Assembly (NCBI RefSeq): GCF_000377505.1
Contig: NZ_KB898186.1
Location: 124,001-188,000, forward strand
Source of the DNA: Paenibacillus massiliensis 2301065 = DSM 16942
GTDB lineage: Bacteria; Bacillota; Bacilli; Paenibacillales; Paenibacillaceae
DNA length: 64,000 nucleotides
Direction of reading: 5' to 3'
The notes beneath the pieces were generated by a model that saw only the letters and a list, made by a program, of their open reading frames with translations, had not been told where the DNA came from and searched no databases. The translations under genes and the position numbers were made by a program. Positions 1-10,170 of this stretch are shown piece after piece. How positions within the stretch are numbered: the stretch's first letter is position 1; every line of letters starts with the position of its first letter.

Positions 1-234
1 GGGCTTGTTCGCATTCATGTAGAGAATTTGTAGAGGTGAGGCGGCTATAATGCAAGAAGCCCATTTGGTTCCAGGGAATGTAAGCAATATATCGTGCAGC
101 AGAAAAGGTGGAGGTGATGGACGGGAGGTCCTCTGATCGGCGTGTGGCCCAGCGGCTGCTAGAGCCGATTTGCGCACGAAAGCTGGCCCGGAGCCAAATA
201 CTATGCGGGTGATGGAGACACTGAGGGAGCGATC
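1..234 (+). other. Leader region of the adhesin gene
   Basis: No gene is evident here. The stretch can fold: ATCGGC at 136-141 pairs with GCCGAT at 164-169, and the GC-rich part to about 200 looks structured. It does not match a riboswitch class I can name. A GGGAG ribosome site at 225-229 serves the adhesin start. A TATAAT at 46-51 has no good -35 partner at normal spacing. Confidence 0.4.
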
Positions 235-3200
235 ATGAAGAGAAAAGTGTGTGGAATCGTTGTAGCGCTGTTGCTTATGATTCAGACGCTGTATGGTACA
301 TCTGCCTGGCCAGTTCAGGCTGCTGTAAGCGTGCAGGATTCTGTGTATGGAGTGACAAATGACGTCTATGACCCGCAGCCAGCGCCAGTCACCAATACGG
401 ATAATATTTTGACCAAGGTTGTACTAACGGACTCGAATGGCACTGTGATTGACTCGGTATATAACCCGGACAGCAAGCTGGAGATTGGCGAGGCCGTCAA
501 TCTGAGCTACGAATGGGAACTGCCGAACGGACATAGCTATAAGAATGGGGATACATTTATCTTCGAGCTGCCTGAGCAGTTTGAGATTTTTACAGATATT
601 GATGCACCACTCGTGGCCGATCAAGACGAGGTAGGCCGCTTTACCGTGGACCGGGACGGGAAGGTCGTCATGACCTTCAATGATTATGTGGAACGTCACT
701 CCAACGTCAGCGGCAAGCTGGAGATTCGGACCGAATTTACGAAGGAAACCATTCAGGGCAGTACGGAGGTCATTATTGCGATCCCGGTACAGAGCGGATT
801 GCAGACCGTCATTGTGAATCTGAAGCCGAAGGGCGGCAAGCTGATCGAGAAGCAAGGGACAGCCATCGGCAAGAGTCAGATTGACTGGAGGGTGCAGGTC
901 AACAAGTCACTGGATAAGATCAAGCATGCGGTCATTACGGATGTGATGCCGGATGGACTGGAGCTGATCGAGGATTCCGTTAAGCTATACCACCTGCAGG
1001 TGAATGGAGACGGATCGACGGTGCTTGGCACTGCGGTGGATTCGAGCAAGTATACCATCTTGATCTCAGAGGGCAAGAAGCTGGAGCTTGCGTTCCAGGA
1101 TGAGACTATCAGCAAGGCTTATGAGCTGCGTTTCTCGACCAAGCTGACCGGAGAACAGGAGCGCTTCGAGAATACGGCCGTACTGTCTGGCGAAGGCATG
1201 GAGGATAGCCGGGCTACTGCGACGGTAACCGTGCAGCGTGGACAATTCCTGGAGAAGTCGTATAACCAGGACTCGGAGACAGGCATCATTACCTGGAGAG
1301 TGAAGTACAACTTCAACGAGAAGAAGCTTACACGGGATCAGGCGGTCCTCACAGATGAATTCAGCGCCATTCATACGATGGTCCCTGATTCGCTGAAGGT
1401 ATATGCCGGAGATTCGACGAACGCCAAGGATCTGGTGGCGACAGAGGATTATACCGTTACGATGACGGGGCCGAATAGCTTCAAGCTCCAGTTCGAGAAG
1501 GCGATTGATTCGCCATATACAATCATATACAAGACGAAGCCGATTGATCGGCTGAGCGCCGAAGGCAAGCAAGTGAAGAACAAGGTCGTATCGGGTGATA
1601 CGTCTAAGGAGGTCACAGCTCCTGCACAAGGTACCCGCGCTCTGGTGAAGGGTGTATGGGGTGTGAACTTTGCGAACAAGACTTCCAAATGGATGATTAC
1701 CATCAACGGGGACAAAAAGCCCGATGGCAGCAAGTACAGCATGGAGAATGTAGTCATTCAGGATACGTTCCCGCATGATGGACTCGAATTCCTGCCGAAT
1801 TCGGTGATCGTCAGATCGAACGGGAACCTCGTGCCTGCCAGTGACTATAAGGTCGAATACGACCATGTGCGGAAGGGCTTTGTCATACGCTTCTCCAAGA
1901 CCATCGACACTACCTACACGATCGAGTATGACTCGAAGTTCGACATCGACTGGCTGAAGGATCGTAAGCTGGACTTCATGAACAGAGCTACCATGACGTG
2001 GGTCGAGAACGGCGAAGTGAAAGGGCCTATTCAGCGGGATGCGAGCTTCGCGTCGGATGACTATACAAAGAATAACGGGGGTAAGGACGGTAGCTATAAT
2101 CCAGTCAACAAGGAGATTACCTGGAACGTCAAGCTGAACTATAATCTGGATCCGCTGGATCAGGCGAGCGTGACAGATGTGCTGAAGCAAGGCCAGCAAC
2201 TGGTGCCGAATTCAGTGAAGGTATACGAGATGAAGCTGACAGGTAGCTGGAATGGTGTGACGAAGGGGACGGAGATTCCTGCGTCTCAATACAAGGTGAC
2301 GGAGCCTTCGGAGGCGAACGGCAATCAGCTGTCTGTTCAGTTTAACAACCCGATCTCATCTGCATACTGGATTGAGTTCAAGACATCGCTGCAAGGCACA
2401 TTGGTTGTCAGACAGATCGAGAATACAGCCGAGCTGTGGAATGGCAGCAAGCAGGAGGCCACCTGGAAGGCCAGCGTGTATGTTCCTCATGGCGGCGACT
2501 ATGTGAGGAAGCAAGGCGCCCAGAATGGGAATAAAATTGATTGGTCGATTCGCATTAATGAAGGCCAGTCTCATATTTCCAACGTTCGCATCATCGACTT
2601 CCCAAGCAGCAATCAGATTCTGATCGAGGATTCATTCCGCTTGTATGCGACGAAGATCCAGGTGAGTGGCGAAGCGGTCAAGGCTGAGGAGCTGACGAAG
2701 GGTAAGGATTATACCCTGACGATCTCCAGGCTTGAGGATGGTCAGGAGACCTTCGAATTAAAGTTCACGAACGCCATCTCCACAGCTTATATTCTGGAAT
2801 ATCAGTCGTTCATTACGGCTGAGGATAAGGAAGCTGTGAGCAACAAGGTGGGACTCGAAGGAGATCAGCTGAAGACAGAAGTCAGGGATACGACGAAGGA
2901 GATCATTGTCCGTACTTCCTCTGGCTCAGGCTCGGGGGGCGGTGTAACGGGCAGCCTTGAGGTGACGAAGGTGGATCTGGCTGATCCGTCCAAGACACTG
3001 GCGGGTGCCAAATTCGCGCTGTATGATCAGGCAGGCAAGCGGGTACCGATAGTGAAGACTACAGATGCGGACGGCAAGATTCTCTTCACGAAGCTGCTGT
3101 ACGACGATTACGTGCTGGAGGAGCTGGTGGCTCCCGCAGGCTATAAGATCGAGCAGGCGAAATGGAACGTAACCATTGACTCCAGTATTAAGAGTCAGGG

Positions 3201-3858
3201 GAATGTGAAGAGCATCACGGTAACGAATCGGAAGGAAGAGCCTGTCGGACCGGGCCCAACGGATCCCACTGACCCAGTTGATCCGACCGATCCTGGCAAC
3301 CCGGGACCCGGTGGTCCTGAGAATCCTGGACCTGGAGGTCCGACGGACCCAACGGACCCAGTCGATCCAACGGATCCAGGCCCTGGCGGACCAACCAACC
3401 CAACCAACCCAACCGACCCGGGCCCTGACAACCCAGGTAACCCGAGTAACCCGGGAACACCTAGTAAGCCGGATCGGGATAGACCATCAGATCATAATCC
3501 AGATCCGGGTCCAGGCAATCCGTCCAATCCGGGTACGCCACCTACCGGCATAGAAGTGCCCGATAAAGACATCCCAAGAGGTGAGCCGGGAGACCCAGGG
3601 GACCCGCAGCCACCTACGGTTGAGATTGATGAGGACGATATTCCGCGCGGTGTAGGCGAGCCGGAGCCAGGACAGCCAGACCCTGAGCCGGAGACGCCAG
3701 CAGCCCCAACACCTGATCCACGCATTCCAGCGTCGAAGCAACAGGTGCAGCTGCTGCCGCAGACCGGAGAGTCGAGTCATGCTCCATTCTATATTGGCGG
3801 GCTCGTGTTGATCTTGCTGGGGGTATGGTTAGCTCGCAAGCGAATCAAAATGAAATAA
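235..3858 (+). CDS. LPQTG sortase-anchored adhesin with collagen-binding-type modules
   Basis: A 1207-aa surface protein. A signal peptide covers about residues 1-29 (cleavage near VQA-A). After an N-terminal adhesive region come about five modules spaced roughly 140 residues apart (near 238, 374, 511, 647 and 788), each with a D...P-x-SV-x-Y motif typical of collagen-binding/fibrinogen-binding isopeptide folds. One SpaA/Cna-B-like domain follows at about 907-999 (ends in VTNRKE). Then comes a Pro/Gly/Asp repeat stalk at about 1003-1165. The C-terminus carries LPQTG near 1174, a hydrophobic segment and a basic KRIKMK tail, the classic sortase A signal. It should be covalently linked to peptidoglycan and bind host or plant matrix; the ligand is inferred from family only. 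No sortase gene lies in the window. Start: ATG with GGGAG five bases upstream. Confidence 0.9.
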   Translation: MKRKVCGIVVALLLMIQTLYGTSAWPVQAAVSVQDSVYGVTNDVYDPQPAPVTNTDNILTKVVLTDSNGTVIDSVYNPDSKLEIGEAVNLSYEWELPNGHSYKNGDTFIFELPEQFEIFTDIDAPLVADQDEVGRFTVDRDGKVVMTFNDYVERHSNVSGKLEIRTEFTKETIQGSTEVIIAIPVQSGLQTVIVNLKPKGGKLIEKQGTAIGKSQIDWRVQVNKSLDKIKHAVITDVMPDGLELIEDSVKLYHLQVNGDGSTVLGTAVDSSKYTILISEGKKLELAFQDETISKAYELRFSTKLTGEQERFENTAVLSGEGMEDSRATATVTVQRGQFLEKSYNQDSETGIITWRVKYNFNEKKLTRDQAVLTDEFSAIHTMVPDSLKVYAGDSTNAKDLVATEDYTVTMTGPNSFKLQFEKAIDSPYTIIYKTKPIDRLSAEGKQVKNKVVSGDTSKEVTAPAQGTRALVKGVWGVNFANKTSKWMITINGDKKPDGSKYSMENVVIQDTFPHDGLEFLPNSVIVRSNGNLVPASDYKVEYDHVRKGFVIRFSKTIDTTYTIEYDSKFDIDWLKDRKLDFMNRATMTWVENGEVKGPIQRDASFASDDYTKNNGGKDGSYNPVNKEITWNVKLNYNLDPLDQASVTDVLKQGQQLVPNSVKVYEMKLTGSWNGVTKGTEIPASQYKVTEPSEANGNQLSVQFNNPISSAYWIEFKTSLQGTLVVRQIENTAELWNGSKQEATWKASVYVPHGGDYVRKQGAQNGNKIDWSIRINEGQSHISNVRIIDFPSSNQILIEDSFRLYATKIQVSGEAVKAEELTKGKDYTLTISRLEDGQETFELKFTNAISTAYILEYQSFITAEDKEAVSNKVGLEGDQLKTEVRDTTKEIIVRTSSGSGSGGGVTGSLEVTKVDLADPSKTLAGAKFALYDQAGKRVPIVKTTDADGKILFTKLLYDDYVLEELVAPAGYKIEQAKWNVTIDSSIKSQGNVKSITVTNRKEEPVGPGPTDPTDPVDPTDPGNPGPGGPENPGPGGPTDPTDPVDPTDPGPGGPTNPTNPTDPGPDNPGNPSNPGTPSKPDRDRPSDHNPDPGPGNPSNPGTPPTGIEVPDKDIPRGEPGDPGDPQPPTVEIDEDDIPRGVGEPEPGQPDPEPETPAAPTPDPRIPASKQQVQLLPQTGESSHAPFYIGGLVLILLGVWLARKRIKMK
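3240..3730 (+). repeat. Proline-rich stalk repeats inside the adhesin
   Basis: Imperfect DNA repeats encode D-P-T-D-P, N-P-G-P-G-G-P and N-P-T-N-P blocks, spacing the adhesive head from the LPQTG anchor. Such tracts readily change copy number by slippage. Confidence 0.7.
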
Positions 3859-3944
3859 GTATCCATAGCGAGTGAATTTCTCATGCCCTATATGGTACCC
3901 TATAGATTGTTCTTCTCAAATATATGGGTATTGTAATCTATACT

Positions 3945-3985
3945 AGCTCTTCTTGTCCTGATTCAGGGCAGGGGGAGCTTTTTTT
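3945..3985 (+). terminator. Rho-independent terminator after the adhesin
   Basis: A 16-bp stem with several G-U pairs (3945-3960 with 3964-3979), an ATT loop and a seven-T run. It overlaps the stop codon of the convergent lysR gene. Confidence 0.8.
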
Positions 3986-4865
3986 ATTTGTCGGCAAAAT
4001 ACAGGGCCAAGAACCGTTGGAACTCCCGCGCAGCCTCCGACAGATATCTGGCTTCATTCCAGAACACGGAGAACGTTCGTCTACTGACGGAGCCTTCGAT
4101 ATGCACCAGCCGATATTGCAGTGCGTCGTCTTCTTTGTTACCCGGAATAAATGCCAGCCCTAAGCCAGCCTGTACCAGACTACTTAACGCACTAGGCTCC
4201 TCTACCTCACAGACGATTGTCCGCTGGATTCCTGCTCTGCGGCTGATCTCATCATTGACCTGACGAAACGGATGTCCAAGCTTGTATTCAATGAACGGCT
4301 CGTCCGCAATTTCCTCCAATGTAACGCTGTCCTGATGTGCGAACCGATGCCCTCGGGGTACAGCCAGGAATACTTCTGTCTGTAGTACGGGCAATTCTTG
4401 AATACCCTGTCTATACGAATACATCGGACCGAAGCCCAGATCGGCGCCGCCTTGCTCCAGCAGCTCCCCAATGGTGTGGGTCTCCGCAGGTGCAATCTGA
4501 TTAATTCGGAAGCTCACCTCCGGATATTGCTCACGAAAAGCCGCAAGCGCAGGTGAGAGGCGATCCAAGGTACTTGTGGCGATACTTACTACACCCCTCT
4601 CCAGCCCGGCCATATCCATCACTTCTTGTCGCCCTTCCTCTAATGTGGATAGCGCTGCTTCGGCCTTGGCGAGAAAGGCTTTGCCAAATGCGTTAAGACG
4701 AATCTGTCGATTCACACGGTCGAACAAGGGGACACCTAGATCCTCCTCCAGTCGGGATATAGTCTTGCTAAGCGCAGGCTGCGCAATATGAAGCTGTTCA
4801 GCGGCCTTGGTCATATGCTCCAGTCGCGCAGCTGTGCGGAAATATTGAAGCTGTAGCAGTTCCAT
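3984..4865 (-). CDS. LysR-family transcriptional regulator
   Basis: About 293 residues, the usual LysR length. The N-terminal winged helix-turn-helix is clear (FRTAARLEHMTKAAEQL, then QPALSKTISRLEEDLG), followed by the two-lobed co-inducer-binding domain with conserved AGLGLAFIPG near the C-terminus. The ATG at 4865 has AAAGAGG eight bases upstream, better than the in-frame GTG nine bases earlier. It is divergent from the MFS gene at 4986, so the natural inference is that it controls that transporter and itself from the shared 120-bp region. The inducer is unknown. Confidence 0.88.
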   Translation of the reverse strand: MELLQLQYFRTAARLEHMTKAAEQLHIAQPALSKTISRLEEDLGVPLFDRVNRQIRLNAFGKAFLAKAEAALSTLEEGRQEVMDMAGLERGVVSIATSTLDRLSPALAAFREQYPEVSFRINQIAPAETHTIGELLEQGGADLGFGPMYSYRQGIQELPVLQTEVFLAVPRGHRFAHQDSVTLEEIADEPFIEYKLGHPFRQVNDEISRRAGIQRTIVCEVEEPSALSSLVQAGLGLAFIPGNKEDDALQYRLVHIEGSVSRRTFSVFWNEARYLSEAAREFQRFLALYFADK

Positions 4866-4985
4866 GGCGAGCACCTCTTTTCCATATACTTAAGGTTATG
4901 AATACATAGGGAAACATATATTATTATTTATCTAAAATGGATTGTAGAATAGTCTGTAGCAAAAAGAAAGGGGATATTCGATTCC

Positions 4986-6359
4986 ATGAAGAGCAACAAG
5001 TTAATCTATATCCTCGCCTTCACTATGATTCTCTCCTCGATGAGTGCAACCATGTTCAATATTGTGCTACCGAAGATGGGTGAAGAGTTCCAGCTATCGT
5101 ACTCGCAGGTAAGCTGGGTATCTGCTATCTACCTGCTGATCTATGCGATCGGTTCTGCTGTATACGGCAAATTAGCCGATCTTTTCAGATTAAAGAGCCT
5201 GATTACCTTCGGACTGCTGCTCTTCTGTATCGGTTCTCTGGTCGGGCTGGCTTCTCAGGCCTATTGGATGGTGCTTCTGGGCAGAATCCTGCAAGCGTGC
5301 GGTGCGGCTGTCATTCCTGCAACAGCGATGATCGTACCGGTGCGGTATTTTCCCGTGGAAAGGCGGGGGTGGGCGCTGGGGATTACGGCAAGCGGGCTAG
5401 CCATCGGCAATGCCATTGGTCCGGTCGTGTCTGCCATGCTTGTCAGCTTTGCTCATTGGCGGTGGCTCTTCTTCCTCCCGATGCTGCTAATCTTCATGTT
5501 ACCTTTCTTCCGAAAATATCTCGGTGATGAGCAGGGGAATGGGGGCAAACTGGACTGGCTCGGCGGCACATTGCTGGCTGGAACGGTGACGTGTCTACTG
5601 CTGGCCATTACGTTCTCAAGCTGGCTTGCGGCCATACTTAGCATAGTAGCCCTCCTCTTATTCATCGTTCGTATTCGCCAGGCAGAGACGCCATTTGTGC
5701 ATCCGGGCTTGTTCCGGAACAGAAGCTACACACTGGGCCTTGGCATTACCGTATTGGTCATGGCTGCGGGGTATTCGTTACCGTTCCTCACACCCCAACT
5801 GCTGGCAGATGTCCATCATCTCTCACCGGGGGTGATTGGCTTCGCGATGGTGCCTGGAGCGGCGGTCTCGGCATTCTTGGGACGTAGAGCGGGGAGAATA
5901 GCCGATGATAAGGGGAATATGACCCTGTTCTCGCTGGCCAGCGGATTGCTTATGATTTGTTTTGCGCTACTATTTCTACTGGCTGGTATCTCACCTGTGA
6001 TGATCGCTGTCTTCCTCATCTTCGGTAATGTGGGGCAGATGTTCATGCAGATTGCCTTGTCCAATACGATATCCAGAGCGTTGCCGACGGAGCAGACCGG
6101 AATTGGTATGGGACTGTTATCCATGCTGAATTTCTTATCCGGGGCAGTGTCCACAGGCATATATAGTAAAGTCGTCGATCAAGGTGCGGCTTTTCATCTG
6201 AATCCGTTCGTTGCGTCTCCGGTATCCTATGTGTACAGTAATATTTATCTTGTATTAGCGCTGATCGTTGGAGGCGTATGGATCGTGTATTGTGCGCAAT
6301 TCAGGGGAAAGGTGCAACTGCGAGAAGTGAGCGGGAGCCATAGCAGGACGCCATCATAG
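4986..6359 (+). CDS. MFS multidrug/metabolite efflux transporter (DHA2-like)
   Basis: 457 residues with about 14 hydrophobic segments. The N-terminus matches drug:H+ antiporters of the QacA/TetL/EmrB type: FNIVLPKMGEEF in the first helix region and VSWVSAIYLLIYAIGSAVYGKLADLF around helix 2 and loop 2-3. An inner-membrane proton-driven exporter; the substrate cannot be read from sequence. Ribosome site AAAGGGGAT lies about 11 bases before the ATG. The divergent LysR gene is the likely regulator. Confidence 0.87.
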   Translation: MKSNKLIYILAFTMILSSMSATMFNIVLPKMGEEFQLSYSQVSWVSAIYLLIYAIGSAVYGKLADLFRLKSLITFGLLLFCIGSLVGLASQAYWMVLLGRILQACGAAVIPATAMIVPVRYFPVERRGWALGITASGLAIGNAIGPVVSAMLVSFAHWRWLFFLPMLLIFMLPFFRKYLGDEQGNGGKLDWLGGTLLAGTVTCLLLAITFSSWLAAILSIVALLLFIVRIRQAETPFVHPGLFRNRSYTLGLGITVLVMAAGYSLPFLTPQLLADVHHLSPGVIGFAMVPGAAVSAFLGRRAGRIADDKGNMTLFSLASGLLMICFALLFLLAGISPVMIAVFLIFGNVGQMFMQIALSNTISRALPTEQTGIGMGLLSMLNFLSGAVSTGIYSKVVDQGAAFHLNPFVASPVSYVYSNIYLVLALIVGGVWIVYCAQFRGKVQLREVSGSHSRTPS

Positions 6360-6430
6360 GCGCTCTTAGCCGCAGGTGTGCTAGAGGAGCAAGTTAGTCT
6401 TAGAAGCGTGTCTTAGCCACAGAAGTGACA

Positions 6431-6514
6431 TAGAAGTAAGCACGTCAATCATGGAAGGAAGCAAGTCAATCGTAGAAGTAAGCAAGTCAATCGTAGAAGT
6501 AAGCAAGTCAATCA
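6431..6514. repeat. Four-copy 21-bp tandem repeat
   Basis: Copies start at 6431, 6452, 6473 and 6494, core AAGCAAGTCAATCG. The last two copies are nearly identical and the first two diverge. Between the MFS stop and its terminator, so probably transcribed as a 3' untranslated region. Confidence 0.85.
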
Positions 6515-6583
6515 TAAAAGCAGGAGAGACACAGAAGTAAGAGTATGTGCTCGCGATTAGAAGTCAACACATATTTCAGCTAG

Positions 6584-6606
6584 GGCCGCTATACAGCGGC
6601 CTTTTT
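6584..6606 (+). terminator. Terminator downstream of the MFS gene
   Basis: GGCCGCT / AGCGGCC stem with an ATAC loop followed by TTTTT. Confidence 0.88.
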
Positions 6607-6926
6607 CGCATGCTGGCTTTCATACCAGTTAGCATCCGTCGTCATACTGCAGTACCCTGCTGTGCTCTGTAGCCACACCCCGCGCCTTATCTGTCAGTGC
6701 ACTTAACGCAGCTGTGCCACATCCTGTATCGGATTCTTGTCCGTATCCTAGCTTTCCCTTTGCTGAGCAGGGTTCCTACCAAATGGAATTTCGGATAAAT
6801 CCATTATCTGTATATATAGCTAGAGTGTGATAGATGTAATTGACCGGAAGAAATTGGACAGCAAGATATGATAAACATTGAGCAATTTTTATGCTTACCC
6901 ATCAAAGTTTCTATGTTAGAATTCCA

Positions 6927-6940
6927 TTAAAGCGCTTTCA
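6927..6940 (+). promoter_or_regulatory. cre-like site (CcpA) upstream of the glycan-utilisation locus
   Basis: TTAAAGCGCTTTCA matches the CcpA consensus TGWAANCGNTNWCA at all specified positions but one, with a palindromic core. It lies 36 bp before the AraC start codon, which suggests glucose repression of the locus. Confidence 0.72.
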
Positions 6941-6975
6941 ATTTAAAACAAAGCTATGAGGGGGAGTGGCAGTGG

Positions 6976-7839
6976 ATGAAGTATAACGCTCATTTTCCCA
7001 CCAACAAAGCCTTAAAGCAGGAACGTATCTATATCCGTTATCGTGTGACCGAATGGCAGAATAGCTGGCCGCTCCACACGCATGAGGGGTACGAAATGTA
7101 CTTTTTTCTGGAGGGTAACGCGAATTTTGTGATTGGAAATGAGATTTATCAGCTGCAGGCTGGTGATATGTTGCTGTTTAGCGGCGACGTATTGCATCGG
7201 CCCAATCCGGCGAAGGATGTACCTTATGTTAGAAGCTACATTAATTTTACATCCGACTACATTCAGGAGGTGGCTGGAGAAGAGCTGCAAGCGAAGCTGC
7301 TCAATCTGTTCGAGCATCCGAATGGGCTGTTGATTCGCTGGGATGAGAGCGGCGTGAATGAGATGGACAGTCACTTCGAGCTCCTGTTCACCGAGAGAGA
7401 GAAGGAGGCTATCGGGCATGAGGTGATGATGCAGACGTTGATGGTGCAGCTTCTGCTGAAGATCTATCGCAAATCAAAGGACGTCTACTCCCTGCTGACC
7501 GCGCCTGCGCAATCACAGAAGGAAACGAATGTACGCCGGATGCTTAAGTATCTCAATCAGCACTATAGGACCTCGATTACGCTGGAGGAGCTATCGGAAG
7601 TGATGCATTTGAACAAGTATTACATGTGTCATTGCTTCAAAGAGATTACAGGCATCTCCATTAATAACTATGTTACCCGCAAACGAATTGATGAGGCCAA
7701 GAAGCTACTGCTGCTATCAGACCAATCTGTCGGCAACATGTCCGAGCTGCTCGGGTTCAGCAATCCCATTCACTTCAGCCGTATGTTCAAGCAATATGCG
7801 GGTGTCTCCCCGCAGACCTACCGCAAGACACATCAATAG
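6976..7839 (+). CDS. AraC-family regulator of the adjacent sugar ABC locus
   Basis: 287 residues. The N-terminal cupin fold (HTHEGYEMYFFLEGNANFV, ending in GDMLLF) is the usual sugar-sensing arm. Two helix-turn-helix motifs occupy about residues 185-285 (TLEELSEVMHLNKYYMCHCFKEITG and LLGFSNPIHFSRMFKQYAG). Start ATG preceded by GGGGGAG. It opens the cluster, ends 31 bp before the binding-protein gene, and probably activates the ABC and hydrolase genes when their oligosaccharide is present. The effector is inferred from context only. Confidence 0.9.
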   Translation: MKYNAHFPTNKALKQERIYIRYRVTEWQNSWPLHTHEGYEMYFFLEGNANFVIGNEIYQLQAGDMLLFSGDVLHRPNPAKDVPYVRSYINFTSDYIQEVAGEELQAKLLNLFEHPNGLLIRWDESGVNEMDSHFELLFTEREKEAIGHEVMMQTLMVQLLLKIYRKSKDVYSLLTAPAQSQKETNVRRMLKYLNQHYRTSITLEELSEVMHLNKYYMCHCFKEITGISINNYVTRKRIDEAKKLLLLSDQSVGNMSELLGFSNPIHFSRMFKQYAGVSPQTYRKTHQ

Positions 7840-7870
7840 AACATTACAATCGGAAGAGGGGTCGAAAGAA

Positions 7871-9163
7871 ATGATGAAGAGCAAAATGAAAGCGATTGCA
7901 ATGCTGTTGTTATCCGTTGTACTGATCATGGTTGTGGCGGGGTGTGGCGCAAGTTCAGGCGCAAGCTCTGGTGAGGGAGATGCAAAGAAGCAGGTCACCC
8001 TTGATTTCATGTGGTTCACGGACGGGATTGAAGGAGAGGTCATCAAAGGGCTGACTCAAGAGTACGAGAAGCAAAATCCGAATGTGAAAATTAACCTGAT
8101 CGAGGTTCCGTACAAGGATCTGAATACGAAGCTGAAGACGATGATCGCAGGAGGACAACCACCTGCGCTGTCCCGGATGACCGATACCGGAGCCTATGCG
8201 AATCAAGCGCTGGACTTGGCGCCTTACGTCGGGACGGCGGATGAGTTCTCCAGTCAATTCATAGATTCGATCAAGCCGTACTATGTGTCAGATGACAAGA
8301 TTATCGCTGCGCCTATGGATGTTACAGCCAATGGTCTGATCTATAACAAGACCCTGTTCGACAAAGCCGGAGTACAGGTGCCAACAGACCCGAACAATGT
8401 ATGGACCTGGGATGAATTCAAGGCAGCACTGAAGCAAGTCATGGAGAAGGGTGGAGCGAAGTATGGTCTGGTGTGGGATGTGTCTCCACATCGCTGGTCC
8501 ACAATGCTCTATCAGTTCGGTGGTCACATGATTAGCGAGGATGGAACCCAAAGTGCGATTAATAGCCCGGAGGCGGCACAAGCACTTGACTATTTTGTAG
8601 GTCTGCATAAAGAAGAAATTGCACCTTATTCCGTATGGCTCGGCGGTGAGAATCCGAATAACCTGTTCCGTTCGGGTACAGTAGCCGCTCACCTGGCTGG
8701 TAACTGGATGCTAAGCAGCTACAAGGACATCTCGAACTTTGAGTGGGGCGTAACGTATATGCCGAAAGAACAGATTCGCTCCTCAGTTCCTGGCGGCAAG
8801 TACCTGATGGCCTTCGAAGGCAGCAAGGTAGAGAAGGAGGCAGCTGATTTCATTAAATGGGCCACCTCCAAGGAGATTAATTCCCGCTACAACCAGGAGT
8901 CTCTCTTCATCAGCCCACGCAAGGACAGCAGTGATCTGGATTATGCGTTCGGCAAGGAGATGTTCAAGGTGTTCGCAGACGAGCTGGCGAATACGACTCC
9001 GCTGGCGGCTAATGACTGGTCGAGACAGACGATTATTCCCAAGTTCTCTACCGATCTGAAGAATGACATCGTACAGGTATTGGCCGAGAAGATGACGACA
9101 CAACAAGCATTGGAGAATGCAGCGAAGCTGATTGATGAGGCGATTGCCAAGGATAAGGACTAA
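7871..9163 (+). CDS. ABC transporter sugar-binding lipoprotein
   Basis: About 430 residues. Basic N-terminus, hydrophobic stretch and lipobox VVAGC give a lipid-anchored extracellular binding protein of the family-1 (MalE/UgpB) type: LDFMWFTDG..., a type II fold, and a C-terminal SKEINSRYNQESLFISPR segment. The ATG at 7871 follows GGAAGAGGGG. The in-frame reading upstream overlaps the AraC gene and would bury the signal peptide, so it is rejected. It should capture the oligosaccharide carried by the two permeases downstream. No ATPase is encoded here; a shared MsmX-type ATPase is likely used. Confidence 0.92.
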   Translation: MMKSKMKAIAMLLLSVVLIMVVAGCGASSGASSGEGDAKKQVTLDFMWFTDGIEGEVIKGLTQEYEKQNPNVKINLIEVPYKDLNTKLKTMIAGGQPPALSRMTDTGAYANQALDLAPYVGTADEFSSQFIDSIKPYYVSDDKIIAAPMDVTANGLIYNKTLFDKAGVQVPTDPNNVWTWDEFKAALKQVMEKGGAKYGLVWDVSPHRWSTMLYQFGGHMISEDGTQSAINSPEAAQALDYFVGLHKEEIAPYSVWLGGENPNNLFRSGTVAAHLAGNWMLSSYKDISNFEWGVTYMPKEQIRSSVPGGKYLMAFEGSKVEKEAADFIKWATSKEINSRYNQESLFISPRKDSSDLDYAFGKEMFKVFADELANTTPLAANDWSRQTIIPKFSTDLKNDIVQVLAEKMTTQQALENAAKLIDEAIAKDKD

Positions 9164-9252
9164 CATCCAGACAAGGGAGGAAGGGCTGCTCGCTTTCCAG
9201 GAGGCAGCAGCCACACTCCCGGCATCTAGAGTCCGAGGAAGGAGAGGATTGA

Positions 9253-10170
9253 GTGTCTCAGGTAATGACCAGCTCCAAGAGCAGCTCGCGGACCTCGTGG
9301 AAGAAGGAAAAGCTAAAAAGATCGCTTGCCCCCTATTTATTCGTGTTACCGAACTTTGTGATTTTCTTGACCTTTATCGTGATCCCGGCGTTCGTGGGAT
9401 TCGTGTATTCCTTTCATGAATACGACGGCTTGAATGAAATGGAGTTCTTGGGTCTGCAAAATTATGCCGCTGTGCTGGCTAATGGTGAGTTCTGGGCATC
9501 ACTGGGCCGAACTGGGCTGTACGCCGCTGTTGTCGTCCCGGGTATTTATGCACTATCGCTTGGAATTGCGCTGCTGCTGATTCGCGAGGTGAGGCTCAAA
9601 GGCCTGTTCCGGGCAAGCATTTATTGGCCGACCATGATCTCGTACATTATCGTTGGTCTGACCTGGAAGTGGATATTCGGCGATTCATTCGGCATTCTGA
9701 ATCACATCCTGAACACCGTTGGCTTCGGGTCGATTGGCTGGCTGACAGATCCGTTCTATGCGAACTTATCGGTCATCATTGCTACCCTCTGGTCGAGAGT
9801 GGGATTCTTCATGGTCATTTTCATAGCAGGGCTGCAATCCATTCCTGTCGATATGTACGAGGCCTCTAGTCTGGATGGAGCTTCCCGCTGGAGAACATTC
9901 CGGGATATTACGCTTCCGATGCTCAAGCCGACCAGCCTACTTGTCTTTATGGTGGCGCTCATCGACGCCTTCAAGGCTTATCCGCTGATGTTTGCCCTCA
10001 CAGGAGGAGGCCCCGGCAAGGAGACCACGTTCATCGTACAGTACATTTATGAAATTGGCTTTTCCAAGCAGGAGCTTGGTATGGCCAGTGCGATGTCTGT
10101 CATTCTATTCGTAATTATCGGGGCGTTCACGGCCTTGCAATTCCGTCTTTCGAAAGGAGGAGCTGACTAA
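9253..10170 (+). CDS. Sugar ABC transporter permease 1 (MalF/UgpA type)
   Basis: 305 residues, six predicted membrane helices. The EAA loop that contacts the ATPase is present (EASSLDGASRWRTFRDITLP). GTG start at 9253 with GGAAGGAGAGG upstream. Its TAA stop overlaps the ATG of the next permease (TAATG), so the pair is translationally coupled. Works with the lipoprotein at 7871. Confidence 0.92.
   Translation: MSQVMTSSKSSSRTSWKKEKLKRSLAPYLFVLPNFVIFLTFIVIPAFVGFVYSFHEYDGLNEMEFLGLQNYAAVLANGEFWASLGRTGLYAAVVVPGIYALSLGIALLLIREVRLKGLFRASIYWPTMISYIIVGLTWKWIFGDSFGILNHILNTVGFGSIGWLTDPFYANLSVIIATLWSRVGFFMVIFIAGLQSIPVDMYEASSLDGASRWRTFRDITLPMLKPTSLLVFMVALIDAFKAYPLMFALTGGGPGKETTFIVQYIYEIGFSKQELGMASAMSVILFVIIGAFTALQFRLSKGGAD

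Larger units (their letters stand above)
6360..6975. other. 616-bp intergenic region: tandem repeats, terminator and cre site
   Basis: No convincing gene. It holds a 21-bp tandem repeat (6431-6514), a strong terminator (6584-6606), an unassigned stretch at about 6610-6900, and a cre-like site just before the AraC gene. The repeat-bearing part has no ribosome site and is interrupted by stops. Confidence 0.7.

Noticed and set aside
1066-2199. 377-residue minus-strand frame inside the adhesin
   Set aside because: Low-complexity antisense reading of a repetitive coding region; no ribosome site, and the plus-strand frame explains codon bias.
6431-6514. CRISPR-like or coding repeat
   Set aside because: Units are 21 bp head to tail with no spacers, and no frame is open through the whole array with a ribosome site.
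7670-7870. N-terminal extension of the sugar-binding lipoprotein
   Set aside because: It overlaps the AraC gene and places the signal peptide internally.
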